DNA of 64,000 nucleotides from Argyresthia goedartella (GCA_949825045.1 OX463824.1:27808001-27872000); one strand, 5' to 3'; positions 1 through 10,958 are shown, counted from the first letter of the stretch. A program made the numbers and translations. Notes: generated from the sequence alone by a model not told the origin.

Positions 1-1540
1 GCTGCACACCACTTTCAGAACGTACCTATACTGCCAGCCACCAACTTACCCTGATCTCCCACCCCCCTCCAGCGATGATATGTCACGAGATCTTAAAAGG
101 GCAGAATGCTGATAAGACAAGTATCTTGACAACTGGTCTAACTGTCTCTCACCGAACTTTCTTGCCGTAACGTTCTTTATGCATAGCTCTTTGTTTCACA
201 GTTTCAGCTGTAATGAGTCGGAAGTTCCTAGAAATTAGACTCGTAAGGAATGCTTTTTGCTCCTTGGTTACTCTTACTCAAAGGAATTTCCATTCCAGTA
301 ATATCAAAGTTATGAATATCATACATCTGCAGTTGGCGTCTCGGCGAACTAATTTCAGAACTGCTACATTGCCTTTTACCCGTTGATGCTGGTTTGGGAC
401 TAACGTTTGTTTAATATGTATGAGATTGCATCGTAAATGGTTTTGTTTTCGGGTTTTCGTATAATCCTCTTGTCAGCCTAAGGTATGATTCCGAACTTTG
501 GCAACACGCAACAGTGCTGTCTCTTTCACGCACGCGTCACTAACTGCTGGTCTGTCACAGCAACAGAGTGACAATGCTGCCGCTGCGTTGCTGCCGAAAA
601 CTGACACTATGTCGCTGCGAGAGACCACAAATGTACGTAGGTAAGGTACATTATTGTACGGGACTCTAGCAGCAGTGCTGCCGAGTCCAGACTCGTACCT
701 TTATTATTATAGGTAAATTAGGTAAGTACCTCCTTGTGTTGAACAGATGGGTTCAGGCATTCAAAAGGCCGGCCGATGGGATACTTGACAAGAGTACATT
801 ACACTGACGAAACGTGCATAGACACGGATTATACGGATGGCACTCACACAAATGTACTATTCAGGTCTCGCCTTCTGGACTGTATACAAACAGAATTGAT
901 CACACTGAAATCGCAATTCTCTAAGACCAATCTTCCCTGGTTTCTGGTGAGTAAATATTAGTTTAATTTCCTAGTAAAATCCGAGTCTCTCCACATCAGG
1001 ACACACGTAATCTGCCGACGAGACGTGCGCTTCCAACTCAATGTCCTAAGTTGAAAACCAGCCTTATGGCTCGCAGCATAAGAGTTGACAGGGAACAGGT
1101 TTTAAGTTGGGTATATTGTGACAGGCGTGTGTCCTGTTTTCGAACTAAACTGGAAACTTCGGAGGTGAGAGTTGTATGGTACCCCCAAGGTAGCCCCGAT
1201 AAGTTGCGAAGTTCATTCAATGGTATAATTTGGTTTTGTTACATTCTGTTTAGTTCATTATCAATTCATTAGTTTTGTTGAAATGTCACTGTATCCTGCC
1301 AAGTTATCACTGTGATCTCGCTGTGACAATTGTCGGATCAAAAAACGTTTCCACTACTCGTTAAGGGGGTTGACAGTTCTTTCGTATAAACACGAATTTT
1401 TTGTCAATGAGAAAACTTATCGAGGTATTAGAGGCTCCTATGATCAAAGAAATAGAGATCAGTTAACTCTTCTCGTATACTTATTCCAACCTATAATCGT
1501 ACTAGCTTTCCCTCTGGAACAGGTTTGAACACTGTCAAAA
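1..1540. other. Left-edge non-coding DNA
   Basis: I see no supportable gene here. Open frames are at most 73 codons and show no recognisable protein family. The stretch may be intron or intergenic spacer. No clear repeat structure was found apart from ordinary AT-rich composition. Confidence 0.4.
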
Positions 1541-1665
1541 TATGTAATAATAATACCTTGGACACTATTTACACATATTGATCTAGCCCCAAAACTAAGA
1601 TTCCCTGTATCTTGGGTACTAGACAACTCTAGGCTTCGTAGGCCGACTCGGCCATTCGGGTCGTC
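1540..1665 (-). repeat. tRNA-derived SINE, internally deleted copy
   Basis: Read on the - strand, this starts with the tRNA-like head (GACCCGAATGGCCGAGTCGG) and ends with the family body and ATT-rich tail also found at 13475-13720, 17871-18140 and 60171-60440. The middle of the head, including the B box, is missing, so the copy is deleted and should not be transcribed by pol III. Confidence 0.65.
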
Positions 1666-2044
1666 AAGGTATTAGGTAATACTACGTATCCGTTGATATA
1701 CATTCCTAGTTAATTCAAAAATTAACGCTTCCAGGATATTCACATGCTACAAAATGCGACACCATCCGCGCTTCGAAAACTGCTGCTTTGTAACGCGATA
1801 TGCTCGTGGAAGCTTTTATGTGAGCTTAATTACTACCACGAAAGCATACCTTGATGTATGCTTGAAGGAAGTACCTACCGTCTCTTGTTATGTTAATTTT
1901 ATGACGCTGTATTTTACACGGCGAGTCTTAACTCATGAATAGCGGAGATAACAGTGTTGTTTCCTTATTATTATCCAACTGTCAAAGGAAATGTTTTAAA
2001 GTTACCTGAACTAATAAGTTCACTTTTCACTATTGGATATAATG

Positions 2045-2258
2045 TGATTGTATATATTATAACATAACATAACATAGCGTCACGGCTTTCCACTACATGG
2101 AATAATGAAGGTTTCCTCACGATGTTTTCCATCACCGTTAGAACGTCCGTATAATGTACTAAAGATAAATGAATTATCTCGTTGGTACATGGTCAGGAAT
2201 CGAACCTGCATTTCCTGTGTGAGAAGCAAGCGTGAAGCCCATTAGACCACGGAGACAT
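2045..2258 (-). repeat. tRNA-derived SINE, second family
   Basis: On the - strand the right end (2258-2185) resembles a tRNA: an A-box-like TGGTCTAATGG and a B box GGTTCGATTCC at tRNA spacing. It is followed by a non-tRNA body (TTTTCCATCACCGTTAGA on +) and an ATGTT-type tail at about 2055-2080. The phrase TTTTCCATCACCGTTAG recurs at 62920-62937. A tRNA head, unrelated body and simple tail are the SINE layout; a functional tRNA gene is unlikely. Confidence 0.6.
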
Positions 2259-2333
2259 TACATATATATTACATCTCAAATATCGCTTGTCATACTTTTT
2301 CTTTGAGTCCATTTGTAGGTACAACGTGCTCTA

Positions 2334-2700
2334 ATATACAGGGTGTAACTGTTAGGTGAAGTCATATTTAAAGGGGTTGTTGGTGATATCATTCATTTTA
2401 TTTTATTTCATTTTATTGTATTTGGGACATCAACAGCAAATAATATAGATAAGTTACAATATTAAACAATACAAGAATAAAGCCAGTTACAGACATCCAC
2501 AGAAGATACAGAAAAAAGTAGAAGAAAAACATAGCAATAAGAATAAAGAAACTAACCCAAGAAAAGTGACCTACTTTTAAGAATTACAAGTCAGTAAAAA
2601 ATAAGAATAATATGTACATTAATGAATGGAAGTATGTAATATAAATATATACATGATAAAGTGCAATGTGAGGAGTATAACTGTGTTGTGAAGGCGTGTA

Positions 2701-2762
<62 letters not shown>

Positions 2763-2976
2763 CACTTGTTTCCCTCATCATCTATCAACACATTCATGAT
2801 ATCCTGACGGATTCAGAACAACTTTCACTATGAAACTGATATATACTTACGTATTGGGCCGAGCGTTCAGCTGACTTGCACGGAGGAGTGAAAAATAAGG
2901 TTTCACTAACCAAATCAGTCGGTGGACCCCCAAAATATGACTACACCTTTCAGTTACACCCTGTATATTACATCGC
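2334..2976. mobile_element. MITE with TATACAGGGTGTAACTG terminal inverted repeats
   Basis: The left end (2334-2385) and the reverse complement of the right end (2925-2976) share TATACAGGGTGTAACTG and, with a few mismatches, a further 30 bp or so. The interior has no transposase ORF; it holds a TTTTATTT-rich stretch and a long TG repeat. This is the layout of a non-autonomous DNA transposon. The CAGGGTG start is common among insect elements, but I cannot assign a superfamily. Confidence 0.65.
2705..2757. repeat. (TG)n microsatellite
   Basis: About 26 nearly uninterrupted TG units. It creates a spurious histidine/threonine open frame on the - strand. Confidence 0.95.
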
Positions 2977-3039
2977 AGTATATTACATAGTGTAAACGAG
3001 TTCATATAAAAAGTATGACAAGCGATATTTATATTAATT

Positions 3040-3790
3040 TATATATTTATCTTATAGTATGTGTTCAATCTTTTATGCGCACACACAGTAGTTTCCGACT
3101 ACAAATTTATAATAATTGTTAACTAAATTGGCACTTATACATACAAAACAACCCTAGAACCGTCCGTGAATCGATGATTTCCCACTAGGAAACCACGCTC
3201 TGCTACCAAAATGTTTAATTCCACGCCTCAACCGAACGGCGTGGAATCTTGGGGGGGGCTGGGTTTTTGCCAGCACGGGAGAAAAGTGAGTCTTGATTGT
3301 TACTGACCTTTGTCGCCGTAGACAGGAAATCGAAAGCTCGATTCGGGGCAGGAATACGGGATAAGGGCACAAGTTTGGGTAGGATCAGGGATGAATCTCA
3401 CTGTCGCTGCCCGACGCTGTCGCCGGCGTGCTGCCTGCCGACACGTGGAGTCGCCGTCCGATACGACGATGTCCAATCAACACGGATCACTTAACCGCTG
3501 ACGCGAATCTACTTATTTCCCGACGATGTGGTAGATTTACACTCCGACCAGGCTCGACACCTGTATTAGACGATTGTTACACCGAATTACAATCAATGGC
3601 CCGATGCCTGAGCAGACATGTTTGTTCTCCCGACGAGAAAAGATAACCTCCAATTTCTCCTCTCGTTTCGATACGAGTGACAGCTGCGGTTCTGTCTCCG
3701 TTCCGAGTCGCGCAACAAGAGGAGGTGCGTTCCGAAGCATAAATATTAAACAGTATGTATGTGTATCTATGTATTTATTGTATTCTATTA
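3040..3790. other. Non-coding segment, no gene seen
   Basis: Locally richer in GC than its neighbours, with several overlapping 65-73 codon open frames on both strands, none resembling a known protein. It may be part of an unrecognised repeat. Confidence 0.3.
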
Positions 3791-3799
3791 AATAATTTT

Positions 3800-4010
3800 A
3801 TAGTATGTGTAGGATGTATTGTGATTTATCTGATCGTATATTGACTTTATTTGTTTCTTTTAAATCTTAATTGTACACTAGGACTACCTCTCCATAAATA
3901 TTTTTTCATTTCCTCACAGGTTAGCTGTAAGAAATTTCTTTTTAGAAATAAGCTCACCTTTGGATATTGTTCGTTGTATTTTTTCCATTGTGTTTTCTGT
4001 GCAATAAAGA

Positions 4011-4052
<42 letters not shown>
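3800..4052 (+). repeat. LINE 3' end with (ATT)n tail
   Basis: The stretch ends in GTGCAATAAAGAATT followed by about 12 ATT units (4014-4052). A 3'-UTR-like AATAAA joined to a trinucleotide tail is typical of 5'-truncated non-LTR retrotransposons, and the CR1-like element near 48900 ends similarly. No RT coding remains, so the clade is unknown. Confidence 0.45.
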
Positions 4053-4055
<3 letters not shown>

Positions 4056-4189
4056 TCCCATAGTGAAAAGTGCCTAACTTCAGATATATTATCTACCAGT
4101 AAGCTCACTTTTCACTACGGGATGTAATATAAATATCTCTTGTCACCTTAGAATATCTATCTGGGCACCGTACTTAGGCCTCAAAAAGG

Positions 4190-4580
4190 GGGGACCGCGC
4201 AAGCCCTGTCGGCATCTGTGAAGGCTTCATTTTGACAGCTTCGTGTTTAAACGCGCAAGAATGAACTTTATCATTATGCCAATACGGCAAGTCAATCAAG
4301 CATCGGTATCGGGATCAAGGCGACGGGGCTTGGGCGGTAGGCCCACAGGTAGTGCATGTTGTTAATCTTGCTTGCTACGTACCGCCCTAAGTTACTTTGC
4401 GCACCATTTATAATATATGTCGGCGGCCGATCGTAGAATTGGGCACATCATGATGTGCCGCGCCATATTAAGATATGGCGGCGTTTCTTGAAATACGCCC
4501 TTGTCTACGGGGCACATCATGAGGTGCCCAAACCAAAATCGGCCAGATCGATGAGAACCAAACATTTGTCGATATTCCCA
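4190..4580. other. Spacer with several short perfect palindromes
   Basis: No gene. Short palindromes cluster here: GGGCACATCATGATGTGCC at about 4440, CGCCATATTAAGATATGGCG at about 4461, and a close relative of the first at about 4499. They lie immediately left of the large DNA transposon. Confidence 0.5.
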
Positions 4581-4605
4581 CACAAGTAACAAAGAGTCAT
4601 GTAAT
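4581..4605 (+). repeat. Left terminal inverted repeat of the DNA transposon
   Basis: CACAAGTAACAAA, then GAGTCATGTAA. It pairs with 13355-13380 on the opposite strand, with first-block identity of 9 of 10 bases and a 2-bp indel afterwards. Confidence 0.7.
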
Positions 4606-5190
4606 TTTAAATTATATCATTAAACAGCCGTATATACGCTCTATAAGAAGCTGTATGTCACCTAACTATGATGTAATGGAATTTCTGTCACTTTTTAGCT
4701 CTATATGCTAATTAGTCATATTAACCAATCATATAATGCCGTATATTATAAATAATAACACAGCTTTAACACTGCGCTATAATAGCTTTCAATGCCAATG
4801 TTATATGACAACTTATCTTGTATAAATGTTGTCTTAAACTTGGTTATAAGCCTAAATAGTAATATTAGTTAAAAAAGACAGTTCTATAGTTTAGTGATGT
4901 AATGAATGCGGTCTCTACGTCTATAGATCAAGTTAGCGTTATAACAATTCTTCACATAACTTATTGTTACTAATTGATCACATAAAAGTGTCGCGGTAAC
5001 TGTTATATCTCTGTTGTTGTATAACAGCTTTGTAAATCATTTTACATCACTAAGTAGCTTCCAGATTGCGGGCCTTGTTCACTTATAGTTCTAAATATGT
5101 GTTGTGTTATAAATGTATTAATTGCTGCTGTTATAGTGCTAAACTTTGACATTTTGGCAGCAAGTGCGACACTATATCTCTAATACGTAT
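4606..5190. repeat. Left subterminal repeat array
   Basis: Multiple short motifs recur in both orientations: CTCTATAAG, TATAACAG, TGATGTAA, TTTACATCAC, CTATAG. The same set fills the last 350 bp of the right end. In CACTA elements such arrays bind transposase; here that role is inferred. The array also covers the presumed promoter of the + strand transposase gene. Confidence 0.6.
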
Positions 5191-5276
5191 TATAACAGTT
5201 GCATTGGTACTTTTACACGGTCGATGTTTCTCAGAGTCACATCACAGTAAAATTATTACAATTAATAGAGTTAATT

Positions 5277-6069
5277 ATGGATTACAATGATTGGAAACGT
5301 TTTAAAAGAAGTGGTAATTATCGGAGGAAAGTATTGAAACGATGCAATGAAAACGGTTTAGCTTCGACTATCAGTTTCAAAAACTCCGACATAAACAAAG
5401 CACGTACCTACGAAAGCAGTGAGGGTTCCGCAGGAGCTTCGATTTTTGTAGAACCCAATAAACCAGAAAGCGATACATTTAGTTCTGAAGGGAGTTATTC
5501 CGATGACGAGGGCGCCGACAAATTGCAGGAATTCAGTGAGCAGTTGAAGGTTTGGGCAATTGAATACAATAATTCTCACCAAGCACTTAAAAAATTACTG
5601 CAAATAATAGACAAACCTCTTCCAAATATTCTGCCGAAAGACCCAAGAACTTTTCTCTGCACGAGTCAGAATATAACTACAAAACCCGTTGGCTCTGGAC
5701 ATTATTGGCATAATGGTCTACAAGAATGCCTAATAGTATATTTACAAAGTCTTCCTGCTTTGCCTACTACAGTTTCACTGAACTTTAATATAGATGGTTT
5801 ACCAGTCTATAAAAGCTCAAAACTACAACTATGGCCGATATTGTGTAACATTTTTGAGCTGTCGACGCTGCCTCCAATTGTGGTTGGTATATATGCTGGT
5901 GATAGCAAACCTTCCGACTTGAACAGCTATCTCAGAATGTTTATTGACGATATGAGTTCTTTATTAAGAACCAATCTGGAAATACAGCACATGGACGGTA
6001 CAAAAACTGCAGTTCAGGTGAAAGTTCGAGCTGTTATTTGCGACTCCCCCGCCAGAGCCATGATCAAAG
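5277..6069 (+). CDS. Transposase gene exon 1 (CACTA-like, broken)
   Basis: The frame is open from 5199, but the ATG at 5277 (MDYNDWKRFKRSGNYRRKV) is the likelier start because a short basic N-terminus is usual in this protein type. The exon encodes about 264 residues: a basic N-terminus, an acidic serine-rich linker (about 45-75), then a conserved-looking part with FNIDGLP, GIYAGDSKPS and VRAVICDSPARAMIKG. The last suggests the segment before a Cys-rich knuckle in large eukaryotic transposase-like proteins. It ends AAA G|GTTAGT, and exon 2 continues the codon. Regulation is presumably from the subterminal region. Confidence 0.65.
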
Positions 6070-6471
6070 GTTAGTTGTAGATTACTATGATATTATACCT
6101 ACAAAATTATAGACCAGAACTACTCTTATATTACCTCCTACTAGCGGCCGCTGCGACTTCGTGAGCAACTATTGAGATATAAAATTCATTCCTCTGTTTC
6201 ACCCCCTTATGGGTTGAATTCCCAAAAATCCATCCTTAGCGAATCATTGCAGCTATCTGCATGCCAATTTCAGCCTGATTAGTTCATTAGTTTGGGCTGT
6301 GCCTTGCTAGATTAGTAAATCAGTAACCTTGCGTTTTATATATTAAGACTACTTTTACTGTTTCAATTGACTTGTACCTTCTATTTACCTATTGCTATAG
6401 CCTTTCTGCTCTGCCTATGCCATATCAATGTACATATATGTATAATGTGAAAATGTGTCTACATAAGATTA

Positions 6472-6593
6472 AGAGTGATATCACACTTGGCGGATTCAAA
6501 GCGGAGCGGACACGCAACGTCTCCGCTGCGCACCCGCGACGTTTACGCTGCGTGTCCACTCCGCTTTGAATCCGCCAAGTGTGATATCGCTCT
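6472..6593. repeat. Foldback (hairpin) insertion in transposase intron
   Basis: A 122-bp near-perfect inverted repeat with arms of about 48 bp and a GC-rich centre. The outer arms read AGAGTGATATCACACTTGG on the left, with the complement ending in GATATCGCTCT on the right. It lies in the 580-bp intron between the two transposase exons. It looks like a minimal foldback MITE, and the RNA would form a very stable stem. Confidence 0.75.
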
Positions 6594-6649
6594 AAGCTGT
6601 CTATTTTACCAATGAACGAAAAATAAAAAAACGCCTTTCCTTTTTTCAG

Positions 6650-7809
6650 GAGTATGCAATTATAACGGAAAAGACGGCTGCATGAAATGCACAGTAAAGG
6701 GAGAATATTCGCATACCACTCACACTGTTGTGTTCCCAAAATTGGATTGTCCTAAACGAAATGACGCAGACTTTCGTGCAAAAAAGTACGGCGGACACCA
6801 CAAAACAGACTCACCTCTACTTGAATAACCTAAAGATATGGTTGAACAATTTATTGTTGCTGATTCACTTCACTTAATAGATTTAGGAATCATGAAACGA
6901 TTACTTACCGGATGGAGGGATGGTAATTTCGGTAAAAAGGATACGAAATGGTGTGCTCGAGATATAAATATGATATCAACGTTTTTGTTACATTGCAAAA
7001 TGCCCAAAGAAATACACAGAGCTGTTAGGGGAATAGATGTATTAGCACATTGGAAAGGATCTGAATTCAGAACTATTACAGAAAATAATGAATGAACATT
7101 GCTACTATCATTTCCTGTGCTTCTTCTGTGCTATTACAATTTGTTCCAATGAAAATTATTTTATTTTTTTGGATCTAGCTGATGCTTTGCTAGTTTCATT
7201 TGTTCAAATGAAACTAGCAAAGCATCAAAAAATATTACGGCGATGGTTACATAACAAGCAATATGCACAATCTCATTTATCTTGTAGATGAAGTGAGAAG
7301 GTTTGGTATCTTACAAAGTTTTTCCGCTTATCCTTTTGAAAATAAACTGTACTGTCTCAAAAGAAAAATAAGACATGGTAACAAACCACTGGAGCAAGTC
7401 GCAAGACGAATATGTGAACAAAATAGAATAGAATTAAAACAATCTAACGGGAACGATTCAAATCTTACGTATCCATGTTTGGAATGTAATTTAAAATCAG
7501 GGTCTGTACTGCGGTTTGAATCATATATTTTTACTATAAAGGAGCCAGATAACTTTTTACTAACCAAAGAAACCAAATTGTTCAAATCACTGGTATGAAA
7601 CTAGATAATGGAACCATAATGATTGAAGGTAATTGTATTGAAAACCTAGATAATGTTTTTGAAAATCCAATCAATTCTTCCAGGCTTAATATATCTAAGT
7701 GTTCAGTACCAGCAACAACTACCAATGTTGATTTCATCAAATCTAAACTAGTGTGCATATGTTATGGGGGTGAATGGTTTTTTATACCTTTGTTGCATTC
7801 TATAAATTA
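6650..7809 (+). pseudogene. Transposase gene exon 2, disrupted
   Basis: After TTTTTTCAG the codon from exon 1 is completed and a Cys-containing block follows (GCMKCTVKGEYSH), then IVADSLHLIDLGIMKRLL, AITICSNENYF, MHNLIYLVDEVRRFG and FSAYPFENKLY. The DSLHLIDLGIMK and HNL-YLVDE motifs match the general pattern of CACTA-type and related transposase-domain proteins in invertebrates; the superfamily is my inference. Damage: a TAA stop at 6826-6828, a frame change near 7090, a 46-bp inverted repeat at 7180-7225, and another frame change near 7575. The final open part ends at 7809. No active protein can come from this copy. Confidence 0.65.
7180..7225. repeat. Perfect inverted repeat inside the transposase coding region
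   Basis: GATGCTTTGCTAGTTTCATT, then a short TG-TTC-A centre, then the exact complement. It lies in the broken transposase exon and probably arose by local inverted duplication, since it has no element ends. Confidence 0.8.
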
Positions 7810-7976
7810 AGATAAGTTATCTTATAAAAAACCTATGTGGTAGATATACCTACAATATACTTTTAATATAATTAAAAGTATCATTCCATATTTTAAGTAA
7901 CTAAATGTTGTTGTAAAAAATGTACATAATATGTTGTGGTATGCCCACATTGTTATCACCTCGTATAACCCTTACA

Positions 7977-7982
7977 AATAAA
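7977..7982 (+). promoter_or_regulatory. Candidate poly(A) signal of the transposase gene
   Basis: An AATAAA about 170 bp after the last transposase codon, followed by a T-rich stretch. Position and strand fit the 3' end of the + strand gene. Confidence 0.5.
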
Positions 7983-8522
7983 ACACATTTGTTTATTACT
8001 CAATTTCTATTTATTTACTTTCACGAAGAATCACAGATAATCAGCCTTTTAATAATACCAAATTATGTCATGATAATTTGATAAACTAGTTTACAAATAA
8101 AACACTAACCATTTGAAGATCTTCGCTAAACGTGGTTTGCTTCGTTAATCGTGTCTTTTTATTTAACTTCCATTTACAACGATTATAAAGAAACCCACAG
8201 TTAGCGAAAGGGGCTAAGTAAAAAATATTTAAAAAATAACAATAAGTTAAAAACTACGCTATTCTTAACCTACAGTATTAGGCCGGACCTAGTTAAAATT
8301 AAACAAAAGCTCAATGCAAAGCGCTACTTTGAGGGGTATTACCCCTTCTAAAGGCGAAATTATTCTACAGGTGGAGCCGTTAATTGTAGGATACTATGTT
8401 GCACAATTGAATAAAGTCCGTGCCAAAGTGTAATAAATCATAAAAAATAACATCAAATATAAAAAAAAAAATATGCCGGGTAACATTTTTATAGAAGAAC
8501 AAGATTTGTAATTGTGTCTTAA

Positions 8523-9431
8523 TTAATTCAGTCCACTTGTAGAAGCAGGAACTTCACTATTAGAAGGACTTTCACCTGAAGCATTTTCAATTGAAACTAC
8601 CTCATTAGAAGGACTTTCACCTAAAGCATTTTCAATTGAAACTACCTCAGACTCAATTCTGGATGTTCTGCTGTAAGGTGTTTTCTTAAGTCTGTGTTTA
8701 GGAGCAGAGGCTCGCATCATTTTAGCCTCACTGCGTCGATTAGAATTTCTTAAAACATTTTTAAAGAATTGTTCACACTCAGTTTGACTGAAATTGGTAT
8801 CTGAGACTTGAATAACGTTATAAAATAGCTTAATTGTGCGAGTATAGCCCTTGAAACATACTTTCCTTGAATTTTCATCCCTTGACACACCAGTCCATGA
8901 ACAATTTTTCAGAAAACCGCGATCAAACATTATTTCAATAAGTTTAAAACAGTTGTCAAAGCCTTTACCTTTACTAATACCGCAAATACAACACAATTGC
9001 TTTAGCAACTCCTCTTGATGATTTTGATTAATTAGTCTGTCTTCGAAGTGTTGAAGTTCATCAACACTAGCAATAGGTTTAAATAGTGCATTTTGCTTTA
9101 GTGGTACCAATGCCCTTTTTACCAATTCTACCATCTGTGTATTCAATGCTGCTGTTTGTAGCATGAGTGTTTGCTGAGTTTCAGCCAGAAACTTTTGATT
9201 TTCTTGCATTGTCGCCAGAATTACAATTATACTGTCCAGCTTTTCAGCGATGTTATCACGCGTCGTTTCTATATTCTGGTTTTGTGAATCAAGTAGCAGA
9301 ATTTCGTAATTATTCATGTCTGTGTTAGCTGTGCTTATATATGTCTCGTTAGTCGTTAAATAATTGACAGTTATCTCGTTTTCTTTGTTCTCAGATGCCT
9401 CAGGAGTCGTTGTAGTAGAGCTGTAGGGCAT
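8523..9431 (-). CDS. DUF4806-domain protein, main (3') exon
   Basis: Open for about 300 codons on -. The N-terminal part is Ser/Thr/Asn-rich with a probable coiled coil (NIAEKLDSIIVILATMQENQ, then AETQQTLMLQTAAL). The segment from FKPIASVDELQHFEDRLINQ through QLCCICGISKGKGF, LKNCSWTG and TIKLFYNVIQ to ECEQFFKNVLRNS has the order and spacing of the DUF4806 domain. The basic tail (KHRLKKTPYSR) may be nuclear-targeting. The C-terminus has a 15-residue repeat twice. The ATG at 9431 is probably intronic; a splice acceptor (CCCTACAG) lies at its start and the true 5' exon is at 11288. Function of the domain is unknown. It is intact, unlike the transposase. Confidence 0.7.
   Translation of the reverse strand: MPYSSTTTTPEASENKENEITVNYLTTNETYISTANTDMNNYEILLLDSQNQNIETTRDNIAEKLDSIIVILATMQENQKFLAETQQTLMLQTAALNTQMVELVKRALVPLKQNALFKPIASVDELQHFEDRLINQNHQEELLKQLCCICGISKGKGFDNCFKLIEIMFDRGFLKNCSWTGVSRDENSRKVCFKGYTRTIKLFYNVIQVSDTNFSQTECEQFFKNVLRNSNRRSEAKMMRASAPKHRLKKTPYSRTSRIESEVVSIENALGESPSNEVVSIENASGESPSNSEVPASTSGLN
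8562..8651 (-). repeat. 45-bp in-frame tandem repeat in the DUF4806 exon
   Basis: Two 45-bp units encode EVVSIENALGESPSN and EVVSIENASGESPSN. They differ by very few bases, so the duplication is recent. Confidence 0.85.
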
Positions 9432-9461
9432 AAAGATAAAGATAAAGATAAAGATAAAGAT
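9432..9461 (-). repeat. (ATCTTT)n tail of the LINE
   Basis: Five hexamer units; on - they read ATCTTT. Because the tail is pyrimidine-rich on that strand and lies just before CCCTACAG, it now forms the polypyrimidine tract of the downstream exon. Confidence 0.85.
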
Positions 9462-10430
9462 ATTTTATTTGTAAATGTGGGTTACAGGGTTGTTAAATAA
9501 ATATTGTTCTTGCCACATTCTACCTTAAAGGTGTACAAATATTAATTTAAATTAAATTAAATTAAATTAAATTTAGATTAGATTAAATAAAAGTTACATT
9601 ACATTACATATGTCCGTTTGAATAGTCAATACTGAAAATTACATAGATTCTTAAAACATACACTAAACAATCACTCTTGAAACAATCTTTCAGTCACCGT
9701 TGAGGTAATCTTGTACGCTATAGTAGGCTTTATTAAGCAAATGTTCTTTAAGCTTTGATTTAAATAAATTAAAGGATTCTATTTCTCTGATACATTTAGG
9801 TATAGTATTATAAATTTTTGGTATCATCCCAAACACACTTTTTTGAAATAGTGCGGTAGAGTGCCGCGTGATGCTTAACTTAATGTTTCTTTTCGACTTT
9901 ATTTTATTAAAATGATCCCAATTATTTCTTATATAAACAGCCATTTCGTAAATATATAACGATGGTAGAGTTAATATTCTTAATCTTTTGAAATGTGGCT
10001 GACATGTTTCTATTTGTTTCAAGTGACATATCGCCCTTATACATCTCTTTTGTGCTTTAAAAGCTCTGTCTTTATCCGTTGAGTTGCCCCAGAATATAAC
10101 GCCGTATTTGAGAGTCGAAGCCACATAAGCATGATATGTTGATAGCAAGGCAGTGACTCCAACTACCTTAGCGAGCATAAACAGAGCATATGAAAATTGG
10201 CTCAACTTTGTGCAGACATTGTCAATGTGTGTTTTCCATGTCAAGTGGGAGTCGATCGTTAATCCTAAAAATTTTTTGTCATTAATTTCCTCAATTATTT
10301 TTGTACCATAGTGGATGTCAATTTTATTTGTTATATTATTGTAATTGTTTTTAAATGTCATTATATTAGTTTTATTCAAATTTATTATAAGATTATTTTG
10401 GCATTAAAGTTTCTTCTTGGTTTACCGTCA
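9432..10430 (-). mobile_element. 5'-truncated Jockey/CR1-type LINE in the DUF4806 intron
   Basis: The - strand frame 10379-9690 (229 codons) is the C-terminal part of a LINE reverse transcriptase: KFLGLTIDSHLTWKTHID, YHAYVASTLKYGVIFWG and a tail ending YYSVQDYLNGD. After the stop come about 230 bp of AT-rich 3' UTR with TTAAA repeats and a terminal ATCTTT repeat (9432-9461) that abuts the acceptor of the DUF4806 exon. Palm and endonuclease domains are missing. Its tail is related to the LINE tail at 61850-62220 (YYNVQDYLND). Confidence 0.8.
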
Positions 10431-10452
10431 ACATCCTATCGTTTAAAGGCCC

Positions 10453-10476
10453 TTTGCTTTGCTTTGCTTTGCTTTT
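10453..10476. repeat. (CTTTG)n short repeat
   Basis: Four TTTGC/CTTTG units just beyond the 5' end of the LINE fragment. Confidence 0.8.
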
Positions 10477-10711
10477 CTATAACAAAATTGATATACTACG
10501 TTAAAACATAAATACAATTAGAAGTAATTAGGCAAAGACGGACATCATTATGCATTTACGCAGAATTATAGCCAGCTATGTTGTAAGGCTAATGGCACGT
10601 TACTCTCAGATGGTCTAAAACAATTAACTATCGTTTCATACGGAGCACGATGAAGTGACAACAGATATACCTACATATTACTGCTCAATATTTATGGTCT
10701 GTTTACAAGGA

Positions 10712-10800
10712 TGTTGTGGCGTAGTGGGTAGTACGACGACCTCTTGATCTGGAGGTCCTGTTTGAACCCCGGACGATATACCAATGGAAATGAAAAACAA
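10712..10800 (+). repeat. tRNA-derived SINE fragment, third family
   Basis: TGGCGTAGTGGG (A-box-like) and GTTTGAACCCC (B-box-like) are separated by tRNA-like spacing with a CTTGATCTGGAGGT anticodon arm. An unrelated AC-rich body follows. SINE head more likely than a working tRNA gene. Confidence 0.55.
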
Positions 10801-10958
10801 ACAACGCTTATAGCTGCGACGCATATGTTATATTGTTATGTTTAATTACGATTTACTTAATAATTCTTGGCTTGAATAAGTCACCGTTAAAAAAAGCTCC
10901 TATACCGGTTATTCAGTGTATTGGTACTAATTTTACTTTTAACATGGGTAAAACTTAC

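Larger units (their letters stand above)
2278..3035. repeat. Outer inverted repeat around a MITE
   Basis: The arms AAATATCGCTTGTCATACTT (2278-2304) and its reverse complement (3011-3035) are a near-perfect inverted pair about 710 bp apart. They enclose the TACAGGGTG MITE. They may be the ends of an older element into which the MITE inserted, or extended arms of the same element. Confidence 0.5.

Noticed and set aside
776..1272. Small ORFs of 60-73 codons at the left edge as host exons
   Set aside because: No splice context or protein similarity I could point to; lengths are within chance.
2584..2781. - strand ORF rich in His-Thr
   Set aside because: It is the translation of the (TG)n microsatellite.
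3851..4054. + strand ORF ending in a tyrosine run, and the isoleucine run on the other strand
   Set aside because: Both arise from the (ATT)n tail of a LINE remnant.
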